Shown: positions 35,960 through 43,690 of the stretch, in pieces | Numbering within the stretch: position 1 is the stretch's first letter | How the letters are laid out: every line of letters starts with the position of its first letter | Source: Brevibacterium sp. S111 | Lineage (GTDB): Bacteria > Actinomycetota > Actinomycetes > Actinomycetales > Brevibacteriaceae | Length of the DNA: 64,000 nt | NCBI RefSeq assembly: GCF_004745075.1 | Contig: NZ_RHFH01000014.1 | Location: forward strand, 26,610 to 90,609 | Direction of reading: 5' to 3' | The notes under the pieces: model-generated | What the model saw: only the letters and a program-made list of their open reading frames with translations | Databases searched by the model: none | Told to the model about the DNA's origin: nothing | Made by a program: the position numbers and the translations under genes

Positions 35960-35988
35960 TTGAAACATGTCTCTCATTTCAACACGAT
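35960..35988 (+). promoter_or_regulatory. promoter of the ABC exporter operon
   Basis: TTGAAA (35960-35965), 17-bp spacer, CACGAT (35983-35988). The spacer and downstream bases contain TGTCTC...GAGACA half-sites (around 35969 and 35992) that could bind a regulator. Confidence 0.5.
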
Positions 35989-36037
35989 AGATGAGACACT
36001 CCCTTAGTATCGCCTGATGTAACAGTAAGGATGACGC

Positions 36038-36919
36038 GTGCTCACACTGAAAGAGGTTTCCCTGCGCAAGGGAAAGCGGACATATCTGGACGAGGTGAGT
36101 TTGACCGCCGAGGCGGGCCGGATCACCGCGATCGTGGGAACCCGGTCGGCTGGCCGGACCGAGTTGGTGCGCGTCATCATGGGTCTCATCGCCGCCGACG
36201 AGGGCACCGTCGAACTCGAGGACTTCGAACTCGACTTCGGTGACCGCCAGAACTTCGGCTACCTGCCCGCAGAGCGCGGCGGCTACCCGAACATGCGCGT
36301 CATCGATCAGATCGTCTACCTCGCCCGCCTGCACGGAATCACTCTGGGCGCGGCCGAACGCAATGCGCTGACTCTGCTGTCGCACCTCGACCTCGCCGAC
36401 CGCGGCTACGCCCCGCTGAAGAATCTCTCCGGCGCCGAGATCGCCCGCGTCGACATCGCCGCCACTCTCGCGGCCGACCCGGACGTCGTCGTGCTCGACG
36501 ATGCCTTCGCCGGCCTCGATGCGGCCTCGCTGCGTCTGGTCATGTCGCTGCTGCGGGCGCACGCCTCCTCGGGCGTGCCCGTCATCCTCGCCACCGACGA
36601 TTGGGAGGCCGCACAGACCTTCGCCGATGACGTCATCGTCCTCGGTCAGGGCAAGGTCACCGCGTCCGGCAGCGTGGAGAAGCTGCTCGGCGATCCGCGC
36701 TACCGCGTCGAGACCACCGACACCGAGGCGGCAGAGTCCGCTTTGGCGTCCCGGACCGGAATCAGCGATGTGAGCGTCTCCCGTGGTGAGGGCTCGGTCG
36801 TGAGCTTCCGCGCAGATGACGCGAAGACCGCCGCCGCGGCAGTGGCGGAGCTCAAGAGTGTGAAGAACTTCGAAAGTGTCCGCCCGACACTGGCCGAGCA
36901 GTACAAGGAGGCTCTGTAA
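36038..36919 (+). CDS. ABC transporter ATP-binding protein with altered catalytic residues
   Basis: 293 residues, NatA-like domain order with a C-terminal extension (about 215-293). The nucleotide motifs deviate: Walker A reads GTRSAGRT with Arg40 in place of the essential Lys; the signature is LSGAE (130-134); Walker B ends LD154-D155 with Asp instead of the catalytic Glu; the H-loop reads ATD187DW with Asp instead of His. ATP hydrolysis is therefore doubtful. GTG start at 36038 with AAGGA upstream. Its stop overlaps the permease ATG by one base (TAATG). Confidence 0.85.
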   Translation: MLTLKEVSLRKGKRTYLDEVSLTAEAGRITAIVGTRSAGRTELVRVIMGLIAADEGTVELEDFELDFGDRQNFGYLPAERGGYPNMRVIDQIVYLARLHGITLGAAERNALTLLSHLDLADRGYAPLKNLSGAEIARVDIAATLAADPDVVVLDDAFAGLDAASLRLVMSLLRAHASSGVPVILATDDWEAAQTFADDVIVLGQGKVTASGSVEKLLGDPRYRVETTDTEAAESALASRTGISDVSVSRGEGSVVSFRADDAKTAAAAVAELKSVKNFESVRPTLAEQYKEAL

Positions 36920-38484
36920 TGGCGCGCAAGGACAAAGGTGCGAACGACGAGTCCCCGGAACCGCTCGTGTCGAAGGGCACAGCCGGCGACGGCATCGACG
37001 ACCTCGGTGTCCCTCTCGATGACGACATCGAAGTGACCGAGGACGACACCGTCGAGAACGGCTCCGCCGAGCCCGATGAGGTTCCCGCTGAGCCCGACGA
37101 CGACACTGTCGCGAACGGCTCCGCCGAGCCCGACGACGTTCCCGTCGAACTCGCCGAGGACGGTCCCGACCCCGACGAACTGCCGGAGACCGGACTCGTC
37201 TCTGAATTCGTCGATGTCGGCAACCGCCAAGCCGCATGGCTCGTGTCGAACCGGGAGTCGACCACGGCGATGCGCAGCCCCTATTTCCTCGTCACGGCGG
37301 GCGTGATCATCCTCGGCGTGCTCGCCGCGATCATCACCGGCATCGTCGCTGACGCGCAGAAGGATTCGGGCACGCCGACCATGGCGATGGTCGGGGTGGG
37401 CGAACAGGCCCAGATGTACGAACAGCAGCTGGGGGTGAAGATCACCGACGCCAAGGATGCGTCCGCGGCGGAGAAGCTCGTGCGCGAAGGCAAGGTCGAT
37501 GCGGCGTTCATCCAGGACCCCACCGGTCAGGCCCAGCCGACGATCATCGCTCTTGACGAGCAGCCCGAAGCGCTGCTGGAGAAGCTCGCCCCGAAGACCG
37601 AGGCGACTCTGCTGAAGACCCCGGCGGTCGAGGGCACGGTGGCCACACCGCTGCTGTGGGGCATGGTTGCGTTCGCGCTCCTCGTCATCGCGACGTTGGG
37701 CACCTCCCTGTATCAGAACCTGCGGCTGGAGAAGCGGAATCGGATCACGGAGATCATCGCGGCCACGGTTCCGCCGCGCGCCTCCGCTTCGGGACGGATC
37801 ACGGGCATGCTGTCCCTGGTCATCGTCCACATCGTTGTGGCAGCGGTCATCGTCGAACTCGGCCTCTCGCTGTCGGGCAAGACCTCGCTGGCCTTCGCCA
37901 TGCTGCCGGGTCTGGGCTGGTTCGCACTCACCCTGCTGCTCACCGCGTGGTCGGTCTTCGCCCTCCTGGTCTGGGCCTCGACCGTCGTCGGATCGAAGGC
38001 GCGCACGACCTTCGTCTCGATTGTCGGCGTCATCACCGTCGCCGGGTTCTTCGCTCCGGTCATCCTCGGTCCGACGGGCATGACCGCGAAGGTCCTGTCC
38101 TGGACTCCCTTCACCTCGCCGCTGGGCATCGCCGGTCGTTTCTTCGCAGGCCAGGCCGAGTGGTGGGAGGGCCTCATCGCCGCCGGCATCGCCCTGCTGC
38201 TCGCGGTCATCGTCCACGCGCTGGCCTCGGGTGCCTATGTGCGTTCGGTCCTCAGCGGAGGCGGACGCGGAGGCCGGACCGTGAAGATGAGCAAGCGCGC
38301 GCAGAAGGTCGGCGCCGGATCGGTGTCCGCGAAGAAGGACGACGCGGAGGCGTCGGACGATGCCAAGTCGGACGATGCGGACGACGCGCAGCCCGCAGCC
38401 GCCTCGGCGAAGGAATCCGCTGAGAGCGGATCAGCCGCAGGCGAGGACGCGAAGTCGGCGGATGAGCCCCGCGACGAGAAGTGA
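36919..38484 (+). CDS. ABC-2 type transporter permease (NatB-like)
   Basis: 521 residues. An acidic disordered N-terminus (about 1-95) includes a 45-bp direct duplication (37042-37086 and 37099-37143, encoding DDTV-x-NGSAEPD-x-VP twice). The first helix is near residue 125, followed by an extracytoplasmic domain and five more helices (about 245-440), then an acidic Ala/Asp/Ser tail. The layout resembles NatB-type exporters. Substrate unknown. Sits between the altered ATPase and a SpoU methyltransferase, all three with overlapping ends. Confidence 0.82.
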   Translation: MARKDKGANDESPEPLVSKGTAGDGIDDLGVPLDDDIEVTEDDTVENGSAEPDEVPAEPDDDTVANGSAEPDDVPVELAEDGPDPDELPETGLVSEFVDVGNRQAAWLVSNRESTTAMRSPYFLVTAGVIILGVLAAIITGIVADAQKDSGTPTMAMVGVGEQAQMYEQQLGVKITDAKDASAAEKLVREGKVDAAFIQDPTGQAQPTIIALDEQPEALLEKLAPKTEATLLKTPAVEGTVATPLLWGMVAFALLVIATLGTSLYQNLRLEKRNRITEIIAATVPPRASASGRITGMLSLVIVHIVVAAVIVELGLSLSGKTSLAFAMLPGLGWFALTLLLTAWSVFALLVWASTVVGSKARTTFVSIVGVITVAGFFAPVILGPTGMTAKVLSWTPFTSPLGIAGRFFAGQAEWWEGLIAAGIALLLAVIVHALASGAYVRSVLSGGGRGGRTVKMSKRAQKVGAGSVSAKKDDAEASDDAKSDDADDAQPAAASAKESAESGSAAGEDAKSADEPRDEK

Positions 38485-39110
38485 CCGAGAACGCTGAACC
38501 GCAGGTGGGGGTCGGTCCTTGGACCGGCCCCTGGCCTGTGGAAGAGCGCTTCGACCCCGAGCTTCTGCGCGAAGGCGACCGGCGCAATGTCGTCGACAAA
38601 TACCGGTACTGGAAGCACGATGCGATCGTGGCCGACCTCGACGCCGCTCGGCACGACTTCCATGTCGGAGTCGAGAACTGGCAGCACGACCTCAACATCG
38701 GTTCGGTGGTGCGCACCGCGAACGCCTTCAACGCCGCAGCGGTGCACATCGTCGGCAGACGCCGGTGGAACCGGCGGGGCGCGATGGTCACCGACAAGTA
38801 CCAACACGTCATCCACCATCCGAGCGTCGACGACCTGCTGAGCTGGTGCGCCGAGAACGACGTGCCCCTGCTGGGCATCGACAACTTCCCGGATTCTGTT
38901 CCGCTCGAGACCTACGACCTGCCCCGACGGTGCCTGCTCCTGTTCGGTCAGGAAGGACCGGGGCTGAGCGAGGAAGCGCACCAGGCGAGCCGAGACGTGC
39001 TCTCCATCGCCCAATACGGGTCGACGAGGTCGATGAATGCCGCGGCCGCCGCCGCGATCACCATGCACTCGTGGGTGCGCCGCCACGTCTTCGACCAGCC
39101 CGTGGGCTGA
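38481..39110 (+). CDS. TrmH/SpoU family RNA 2'-O-methyltransferase
   Basis: 209 residues with all three SPOUT motifs: motif 1 NIGSVVRTANAFNAAAVHIVG, motif 2 LLFGQEGPGLSEEA, motif 3 GSTRSMNAAAAAAI (the knotted SAM site). Transfers a methyl group to a ribose of tRNA or rRNA; the target nucleotide cannot be told. GTG start at 38481 overlaps the permease stop (GTGA). pyrE, trmH and fba are often neighbours in actinobacteria. Confidence 0.9.
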   Translation: MTENAEPQVGVGPWTGPWPVEERFDPELLREGDRRNVVDKYRYWKHDAIVADLDAARHDFHVGVENWQHDLNIGSVVRTANAFNAAAVHIVGRRRWNRRGAMVTDKYQHVIHHPSVDDLLSWCAENDVPLLGIDNFPDSVPLETYDLPRRCLLLFGQEGPGLSEEAHQASRDVLSIAQYGSTRSMNAAAAAAITMHSWVRRHVFDQPVG

Positions 39111-39162
39111 TCCGACGAGCCTCCTGGCCGACGAATCGCCGGGGGCTTCGGGGGAGAATGCA

Positions 39163-39208
39163 GAAGCGCCGAGGTGACACGGAAGATTCCGTGTCACCTC
39201 GGCGCTTC
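39163..39208. terminator. 22-bp palindromic hairpin between convergent genes
   Basis: 39163-39184 and 39187-39208 are perfect complements with only GA between them, so the real loop would open a few pairs. It separates the methyltransferase gene from the leftward acyl-CoA dehydrogenases. Confidence 0.85.
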
Positions 39209-39245
39209 ACTGTTCCGACCGCGTCGGACTTCGCCGCGGTGCGGA

Positions 39246-40391
39246 TCAGCGGAGGTCGGCGGCGTGGGGTTCGATCAGCCCGCCGAGTTCGGCGAGTTCA
39301 GCCGTCAGCGAGTCCGCATCGTCGAAGGTGCGGGTCATGACCGTCAGGCGCTTGGCGTAGTGACCGATGGGGTATTCCATGGTCATGCCGATGCCGCCGT
39401 GCATCTGGATCGACTCCTGGCTGATGTTGCGCGCAGCCTGGTCGACGACGATCTTCGCGGCGATGACATCGCGGTGGCGGTCCTTCTCGGCACCGGGAAC
39501 TTCGGAGGTCACGGCCAGGCGCGAATACAGAGCCATACTGCGTGCGTACTCGAGCTCGGCGTAGAGGTCCGCAGCCCGGTGCTGCAGCGCCTGGTTCGCA
39601 CCGATGGGCGCGCCGAACTGCTCACGGGTCTTCAGGTACTCGGCGGTCATCGTCATGGAGGCCTCGAGCGCACCGACGGCTTCGGCCATGATCGCGGCAT
39701 TGCCCAGGTCGATGACCTCGGACAGGACCGCGTTGGCGTCGGCAGCGTCGAGACGCTGTGCCGCGACGTTGTCGAGCTTGAGGTTCGCGGTTCCGAGTCC
39801 ATCGGCCTGGCGGTGGGCGACCCGGCTGAGACCCTCGGCGTCGGCGGCGACGAGGTAGAGGCCGAGTTCACCGTTCTGCGTGGCGGTGACGATGAAGTGA
39901 TCGGCGACGTCTCCACCGAGGACGCTGATCTTCTCACCGGTGAGGGTGACGCTGCCGTCGGCTCCGGAGACCTGAGTCTGCGGGGTGTCGACGGCGTAGC
40001 GCTGTCCCGGTTCGAGGGCGGCGAGAGCGAGGAAGGTCTGGCCTTCGGCCACGCCGGGCAGGATTGCCTGCTTCTGGTCTTCGCTGCCTCCGAGGAGGAC
40101 CGCGTTCGCGCCGAGGACCGCGGTGGCCAGGTACGGTTCGAGCACGAGAGAGCGACCGAACGCCTCGGCGACCACGGCCACCTCGTTGAAGGTCATGTCC
40201 GCGCCGCCGTAGGACTCCGGGATGGCGAGTCCGAGCAGACCCATCTCGGCGAAAGCCTGCCACTTCTCGCGGGAGATGCCCTCTTCGCTGCGAAGGATCT
40301 CTTCGCGCGTGGCGGTGTCGTACTCGCTGCGCAGGTACTTGTGCAGAGTGCTGGCGAGTTCTTGCTGAATGTCGTTGAGTTCAAGATCCAT
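39246..40391 (-). CDS. acyl-CoA dehydrogenase family protein
   Basis: 381 residues with the ACAD fold: N-terminal helices, middle strand domain and C-terminal helical domain containing IQMHGGIGMTMEYPIGHYAKRL. FAD-dependent alpha,beta-desaturation of an acyl-CoA is expected. Second gene of a pair; actinobacterial ACAD pairs often form alpha2beta2 complexes in which one subunit lacks part of the FAD site. ATG at 40391 with AGAGGA 7 nt upstream. Confidence 0.88.
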   Translation of the reverse strand: MDLELNDIQQELASTLHKYLRSEYDTATREEILRSEEGISREKWQAFAEMGLLGLAIPESYGGADMTFNEVAVVAEAFGRSLVLEPYLATAVLGANAVLLGGSEDQKQAILPGVAEGQTFLALAALEPGQRYAVDTPQTQVSGADGSVTLTGEKISVLGGDVADHFIVTATQNGELGLYLVAADAEGLSRVAHRQADGLGTANLKLDNVAAQRLDAADANAVLSEVIDLGNAAIMAEAVGALEASMTMTAEYLKTREQFGAPIGANQALQHRAADLYAELEYARSMALYSRLAVTSEVPGAEKDRHRDVIAAKIVVDQAARNISQESIQMHGGIGMTMEYPIGHYAKRLTVMTRTFDDADSLTAELAELGGLIEPHAADLR

Positions 40392-40429
40392 TGTTGTCCT
40401 CTTTGAGAAATCGTATGAGCGTCGGTACC

Positions 40430-41623
40430 TCAGAGACCGAGCAGTGCCTTCGAGATGATTCCGCGCTGCACCTCGGACGAACCGCCGTAGATGGTGACCT
40501 TGCGGGTGTTGAAGTAGGTGGGCAGGGCGTCGACCGCGGCGCTGGGCAGATCGGACAGGCCCTGTCCCTGCACACGGTCGGAGACGAAGTCGAGACCCTG
40601 CGGGCCGAGCACATCGACGAGGAGTTCGGAGATGTCCTCCTGCAGCTGCGAGCCCTTGAGCTTGAGGACAGACGAACGCGGGTCCGGCTTATCGGAACCG
40701 GCGGCCTGAGTGGAGAGGATCCGCAGCTGGGTCATCTCGAGCGCGGTGAGTTCGGTTTCGATCTTCGTCAGGCGGGCGGAGAACAGGGGATCCTCGAGCA
40801 GAGTGCCCCGAGCGGTCTTCGTCACCGCGGCATAGGCCTTGGCGCGTGCGAGGTTGACCTTGGAGGCGCCGATGCGGGCGATCCCGGTGCGCTCGTTGCC
40901 GAGCAGGAACTTCGCGTAGGTCCAGCCCTTGTTCTCTTCGCCGACGAGGTTCTCGACCGGGACCTCGACATTGTCGAAGAAGACCTCGTTGACCTCGTGA
41001 CCGCCGTCGATGAGCTGGATCGGACGGACCGTGACTCCGGGGGTCTTCATATCGATGAGCAGGAAGGAGATGCCGGCCTGCTTCTTGACATCCGGGTCGG
41101 TGCGGACGAGGTTGAACATCCAGTCGCCGTACTGGCCCAGAGTCGTCCAGGTCTTCTGGCCGTTGACGATGTACTTGTCGCCGTCGCGCACGGCCGAGGT
41201 CTTGAGCGAAGCGAGATCGGAACCGGCGTTGGGCTCGGAGAATCCCTGCGACCACCAGATGTCGATGTTCGCGGTGGCGGGAAGGAAGCGCTCCTTGAGC
41301 TCTTGGCTGCCGAAGGTCGCGATGACGGGACCGACCATGGAGACGTTGAACGGCAGCGGCTGCGGAACGCAGGCCAGCTGCATCTCTTCGAGCCAGATGT
41401 GGCGCTGCACCGGAGTCCAGTCCTGACCGCCCCATTCGACGGGCCAGTTCGGCACCGCGTAGCCGTGCTTGTTCAGGATCTGCTGCGAGGTGACCATGTC
41501 GTCCTTGGTCAGCTCCTGGCCGGTGGCGACCTTGAAGCGCAGCTCCTCGGGAATCTCCGTGCGATAGAACTGACGCATCTTCTGCGCGAACTCGCGCTCC
41601 TCTGCATTCAGCAAGGTGTCCAT
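40430..41623 (-). CDS. acyl-CoA dehydrogenase family protein
   Basis: 397 residues. The mid domain has WWSQGFSEPNAGSDLASLKTSA (FAD/substrate loop) and the C-terminus has IYGGSSEVQRGIISKALLGL, the usual ACAD end. First gene of the pair, 38 bp upstream of its partner. A heteromeric acyl-CoA dehydrogenase similar to FadE pairs of sterol or branched-chain degradation is plausible; substrate unknown. Confidence 0.88.
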   Translation of the reverse strand: MDTLLNAEEREFAQKMRQFYRTEIPEELRFKVATGQELTKDDMVTSQQILNKHGYAVPNWPVEWGGQDWTPVQRHIWLEEMQLACVPQPLPFNVSMVGPVIATFGSQELKERFLPATANIDIWWSQGFSEPNAGSDLASLKTSAVRDGDKYIVNGQKTWTTLGQYGDWMFNLVRTDPDVKKQAGISFLLIDMKTPGVTVRPIQLIDGGHEVNEVFFDNVEVPVENLVGEENKGWTYAKFLLGNERTGIARIGASKVNLARAKAYAAVTKTARGTLLEDPLFSARLTKIETELTALEMTQLRILSTQAAGSDKPDPRSSVLKLKGSQLQEDISELLVDVLGPQGLDFVSDRVQGQGLSDLPSAAVDALPTYFNTRKVTIYGGSSEVQRGIISKALLGL

Positions 41624-42136
41624 GAAAACTCCTGATTGATCGTTCGGTAACTTAATCCCAATAGTACGTTTCGGTGTTCAGGCTCACAAGTGGGTGAAGG
41701 CTCCAGTCGCCGAGGATCTGCGGAATCGGAGCCTGCGATGCCGCGATGCTGACCAGAAGGCGCTCGGCAGCCTGACAAAGGCCCTCCCGGTGGTGCGTTT
41801 TGCCTGGTATCTGCACTGTTAAGGCGCAATATGTCTGAAGTATTACCATTTCGTGATATTCGGTCACTGCGAATGTTACGTTTTCTTAACAGTAATGTGC
41901 TGGATCTAGGACCAGTAATGAAGCAGTTCTAGTATCGGAAGGACCGGCGCGATCAACCAGATCGACGAGCTGCTGGCCCGCGCCTGACGCCAAACCCATT
42001 GGCCGCGGCTGGCACCGCACTCGATGCGTCAACGGTTGGTAAGTTCTCATCGAAGTTCGTTCTTGGATCGAGGAGAACTTACCAACCGTTGGCCCCTTTT
42101 GGGAGGGGGAGTCCCGTACCTCAGCTCCTCGTCGCC
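41624..42136. other. 513-bp gap with AT-rich block and hairpin
   Basis: No convincing gene. 41790-41900 is markedly AT-rich and bounded by ACTGTTAA (41815-41822) and its complement TTAACAGT (41886-41893). The minus strand holds TAATAC preceded by GTGACC, a possible promoter for the acyl-CoA dehydrogenase pair. A short + frame ending INQIDELLARA-stop at about 41987 resembles a gene tail and may be a remnant. A 19-bp hairpin follows at 42030-42091. Confidence 0.45.
42030..42091. terminator. 19-bp perfect inverted repeat downstream of UMF1-family gene
   Basis: 42030-42048 (begins CAACGGTTGG) and 42073-42091 are perfect complements around 24 nt that can form a further TCGA pair. It is downstream of the leftward transporter gene; the lack of a T-run makes terminator function likely but unproven. 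Confidence 0.6.
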
Positions 42137-43456
42137 TCAGCTCTCGGCCTGCGCTTGCATCGCCTTCCGTGGGGCATCGGGCCTTACTGGGATGATGAGG
42201 AGCAGGCCGATGAACAGCACGATGAGAATGCCCAGGGTTCCGGCCCGCTGGAAGCCGAAGATCGAGATCGAGACCGCGAACATGGCCGGGCCCAGGAAGC
42301 TCACGGCCCGACCAGTCGTGGCGTAGAGGCCGAAGTTCTCTCCGGCTCGTTCGGGCGGAGTGATCCTGGCCAGGAATGATCGGCTCGAGGCTTGCACCGG
42401 GCCGACGCAGAAGCTGAGCACGAGAGCACAGACCCAGAACACGGCTGCGGTATCGCTGAAGAGGATCGGCAGTCCGCCGATGAGGATGATGATGAGCCCG
42501 GCGATGATGACGGGCTTGGGTCCGAGCTTGTCATCGAAGACTCCGGCGATCATCGCTCCTGCGCCGGCGGCGACATTGGCGGCTACACCCAAGATGATGA
42601 TCTCCGAGGCGGAGAAGCCGTAGCTGCCTGCCGCGAGGACTCCTGCGAAGGCGAAGATCGCGGCCAGACCATCACGGAACACTGCCGAGGCGATGAAGAA
42701 GCGCAGCGTCTGGTGCTCCTCCTTCCACATCCGCACGAGGCGGCGGACGAGCGCGGCATAGTCGGCGATGAACGCCTTGACCGGATGCCCCTGTGCGGGG
42801 CTGGAGGCCTTGGCACTCGGCGCGGTGAGCAGCACCGGCAGAGCGAAGATCGCGAACCAGACCGCGGAGAGGGCGGCGACGACGCGGAATCTCATTCCGC
42901 CCTCATCACCAGCACCGAAGAGCCCGACCTCGGGCTGGATGACGAGTACGAGGAGGATGACGAGGAGGACGAGGCCGCCGGCGTAGCCCATGCCCCAGCC
43001 GAAACCGGAGACCTTCCCGACGTTGTCAGGTTGGGTGATGCGGACCATGATGCCGTTGTAGGACACCTCGGCGAACTCGAAGAACACACTGCCCATGGCG
43101 ATGAGGAGCAGACCCAGCCACAGATACTCGGGGGAGTCGCGGACGAAGAAGAGGCCGAACATCGTGAGGATGACGATCCCGGTGTGGACGCCCAGCCATA
43201 GCTTGTGCCGTCCCCCGGCGTCGGCCCTGGTGCCCACGGCCGGTGCCACGAGAGCGATGATGAGCCCGGCTGCGGCTGTCGACCAGCCGAGTGCCGACGA
43301 GCCCGCCTCCTCGGTGGCCGCCACGCTCTTCGTCAGATAGGGGGCGAAGACGAAGGTGATGATGACGGCATTGAAGGACGCCGAGCCCCAATCCCAGAGG
43401 GCCCAGCCGAGTATTTTCGAACGTGACCCAGCAGCCGGCCTCGGATTCGTCTCCAT
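42137..43456 (-). CDS. MFS transporter, UMF1/Atg22-like
   Basis: 439 residues, about 12 helices. The N-terminal ALWDWGSASFNAVIITFVFAPYL is the hallmark of the UMF1 family (vacuolar effluxer Atg22-like). It may export amino acids or related solutes. The ATG at 43456 is preceded by TACAGT (43463-43468, minus strand) 6 nt away and a better GATAAT (43473-43478) 16 nt away, so a leaderless or very short leader is likely. Confidence 0.85.
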   Translation of the reverse strand: METNPRPAAGSRSKILGWALWDWGSASFNAVIITFVFAPYLTKSVAATEEAGSSALGWSTAAAGLIIALVAPAVGTRADAGGRHKLWLGVHTGIVILTMFGLFFVRDSPEYLWLGLLLIAMGSVFFEFAEVSYNGIMVRITQPDNVGKVSGFGWGMGYAGGLVLLVILLVLVIQPEVGLFGAGDEGGMRFRVVAALSAVWFAIFALPVLLTAPSAKASSPAQGHPVKAFIADYAALVRRLVRMWKEEHQTLRFFIASAVFRDGLAAIFAFAGVLAAGSYGFSASEIIILGVAANVAAGAGAMIAGVFDDKLGPKPVIIAGLIIILIGGLPILFSDTAAVFWVCALVLSFCVGPVQASSRSFLARITPPERAGENFGLYATTGRAVSFLGPAMFAVSISIFGFQRAGTLGILIVLFIGLLLIIPVRPDAPRKAMQAQAES

Positions 43457-43690
43457 GACGCCACTGTACTGAATTATCGTCGGTGCCCCCCGCAGCTGAC
43501 TTCGCCTGCGCCAGCCGCGCCAGCCGACGCTGAACGGGTCAGCCGCGCACGACTACGTGGGCTCCTCGATTGCCTATGCAGTGAGTTCTCCGATAAGTTC
43601 TCAGCGAATTACTTGATAGTGCCGATGTGGTGCGGCAGAGTGGGTAGACGATTATGTCCACTTGTACGTCCACTTGAATCGAAAGGCCCT

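Noticed and set aside
35390..38217. Large minus-strand frames opposite pyrE and the ABC exporter genes
   Set aside because: Composition artefacts (Arg/Gly/Asp-rich); the + strand genes have clear motifs and coupled starts.
41652..41867. 71-codon minus-strand frame (GTG, TEYHEMVILQTYC...) upstream of the acyl-CoA dehydrogenase pair
   Set aside because: Codon use is unlike the genome, there is no ribosome site and no family match; more likely non-coding leader.
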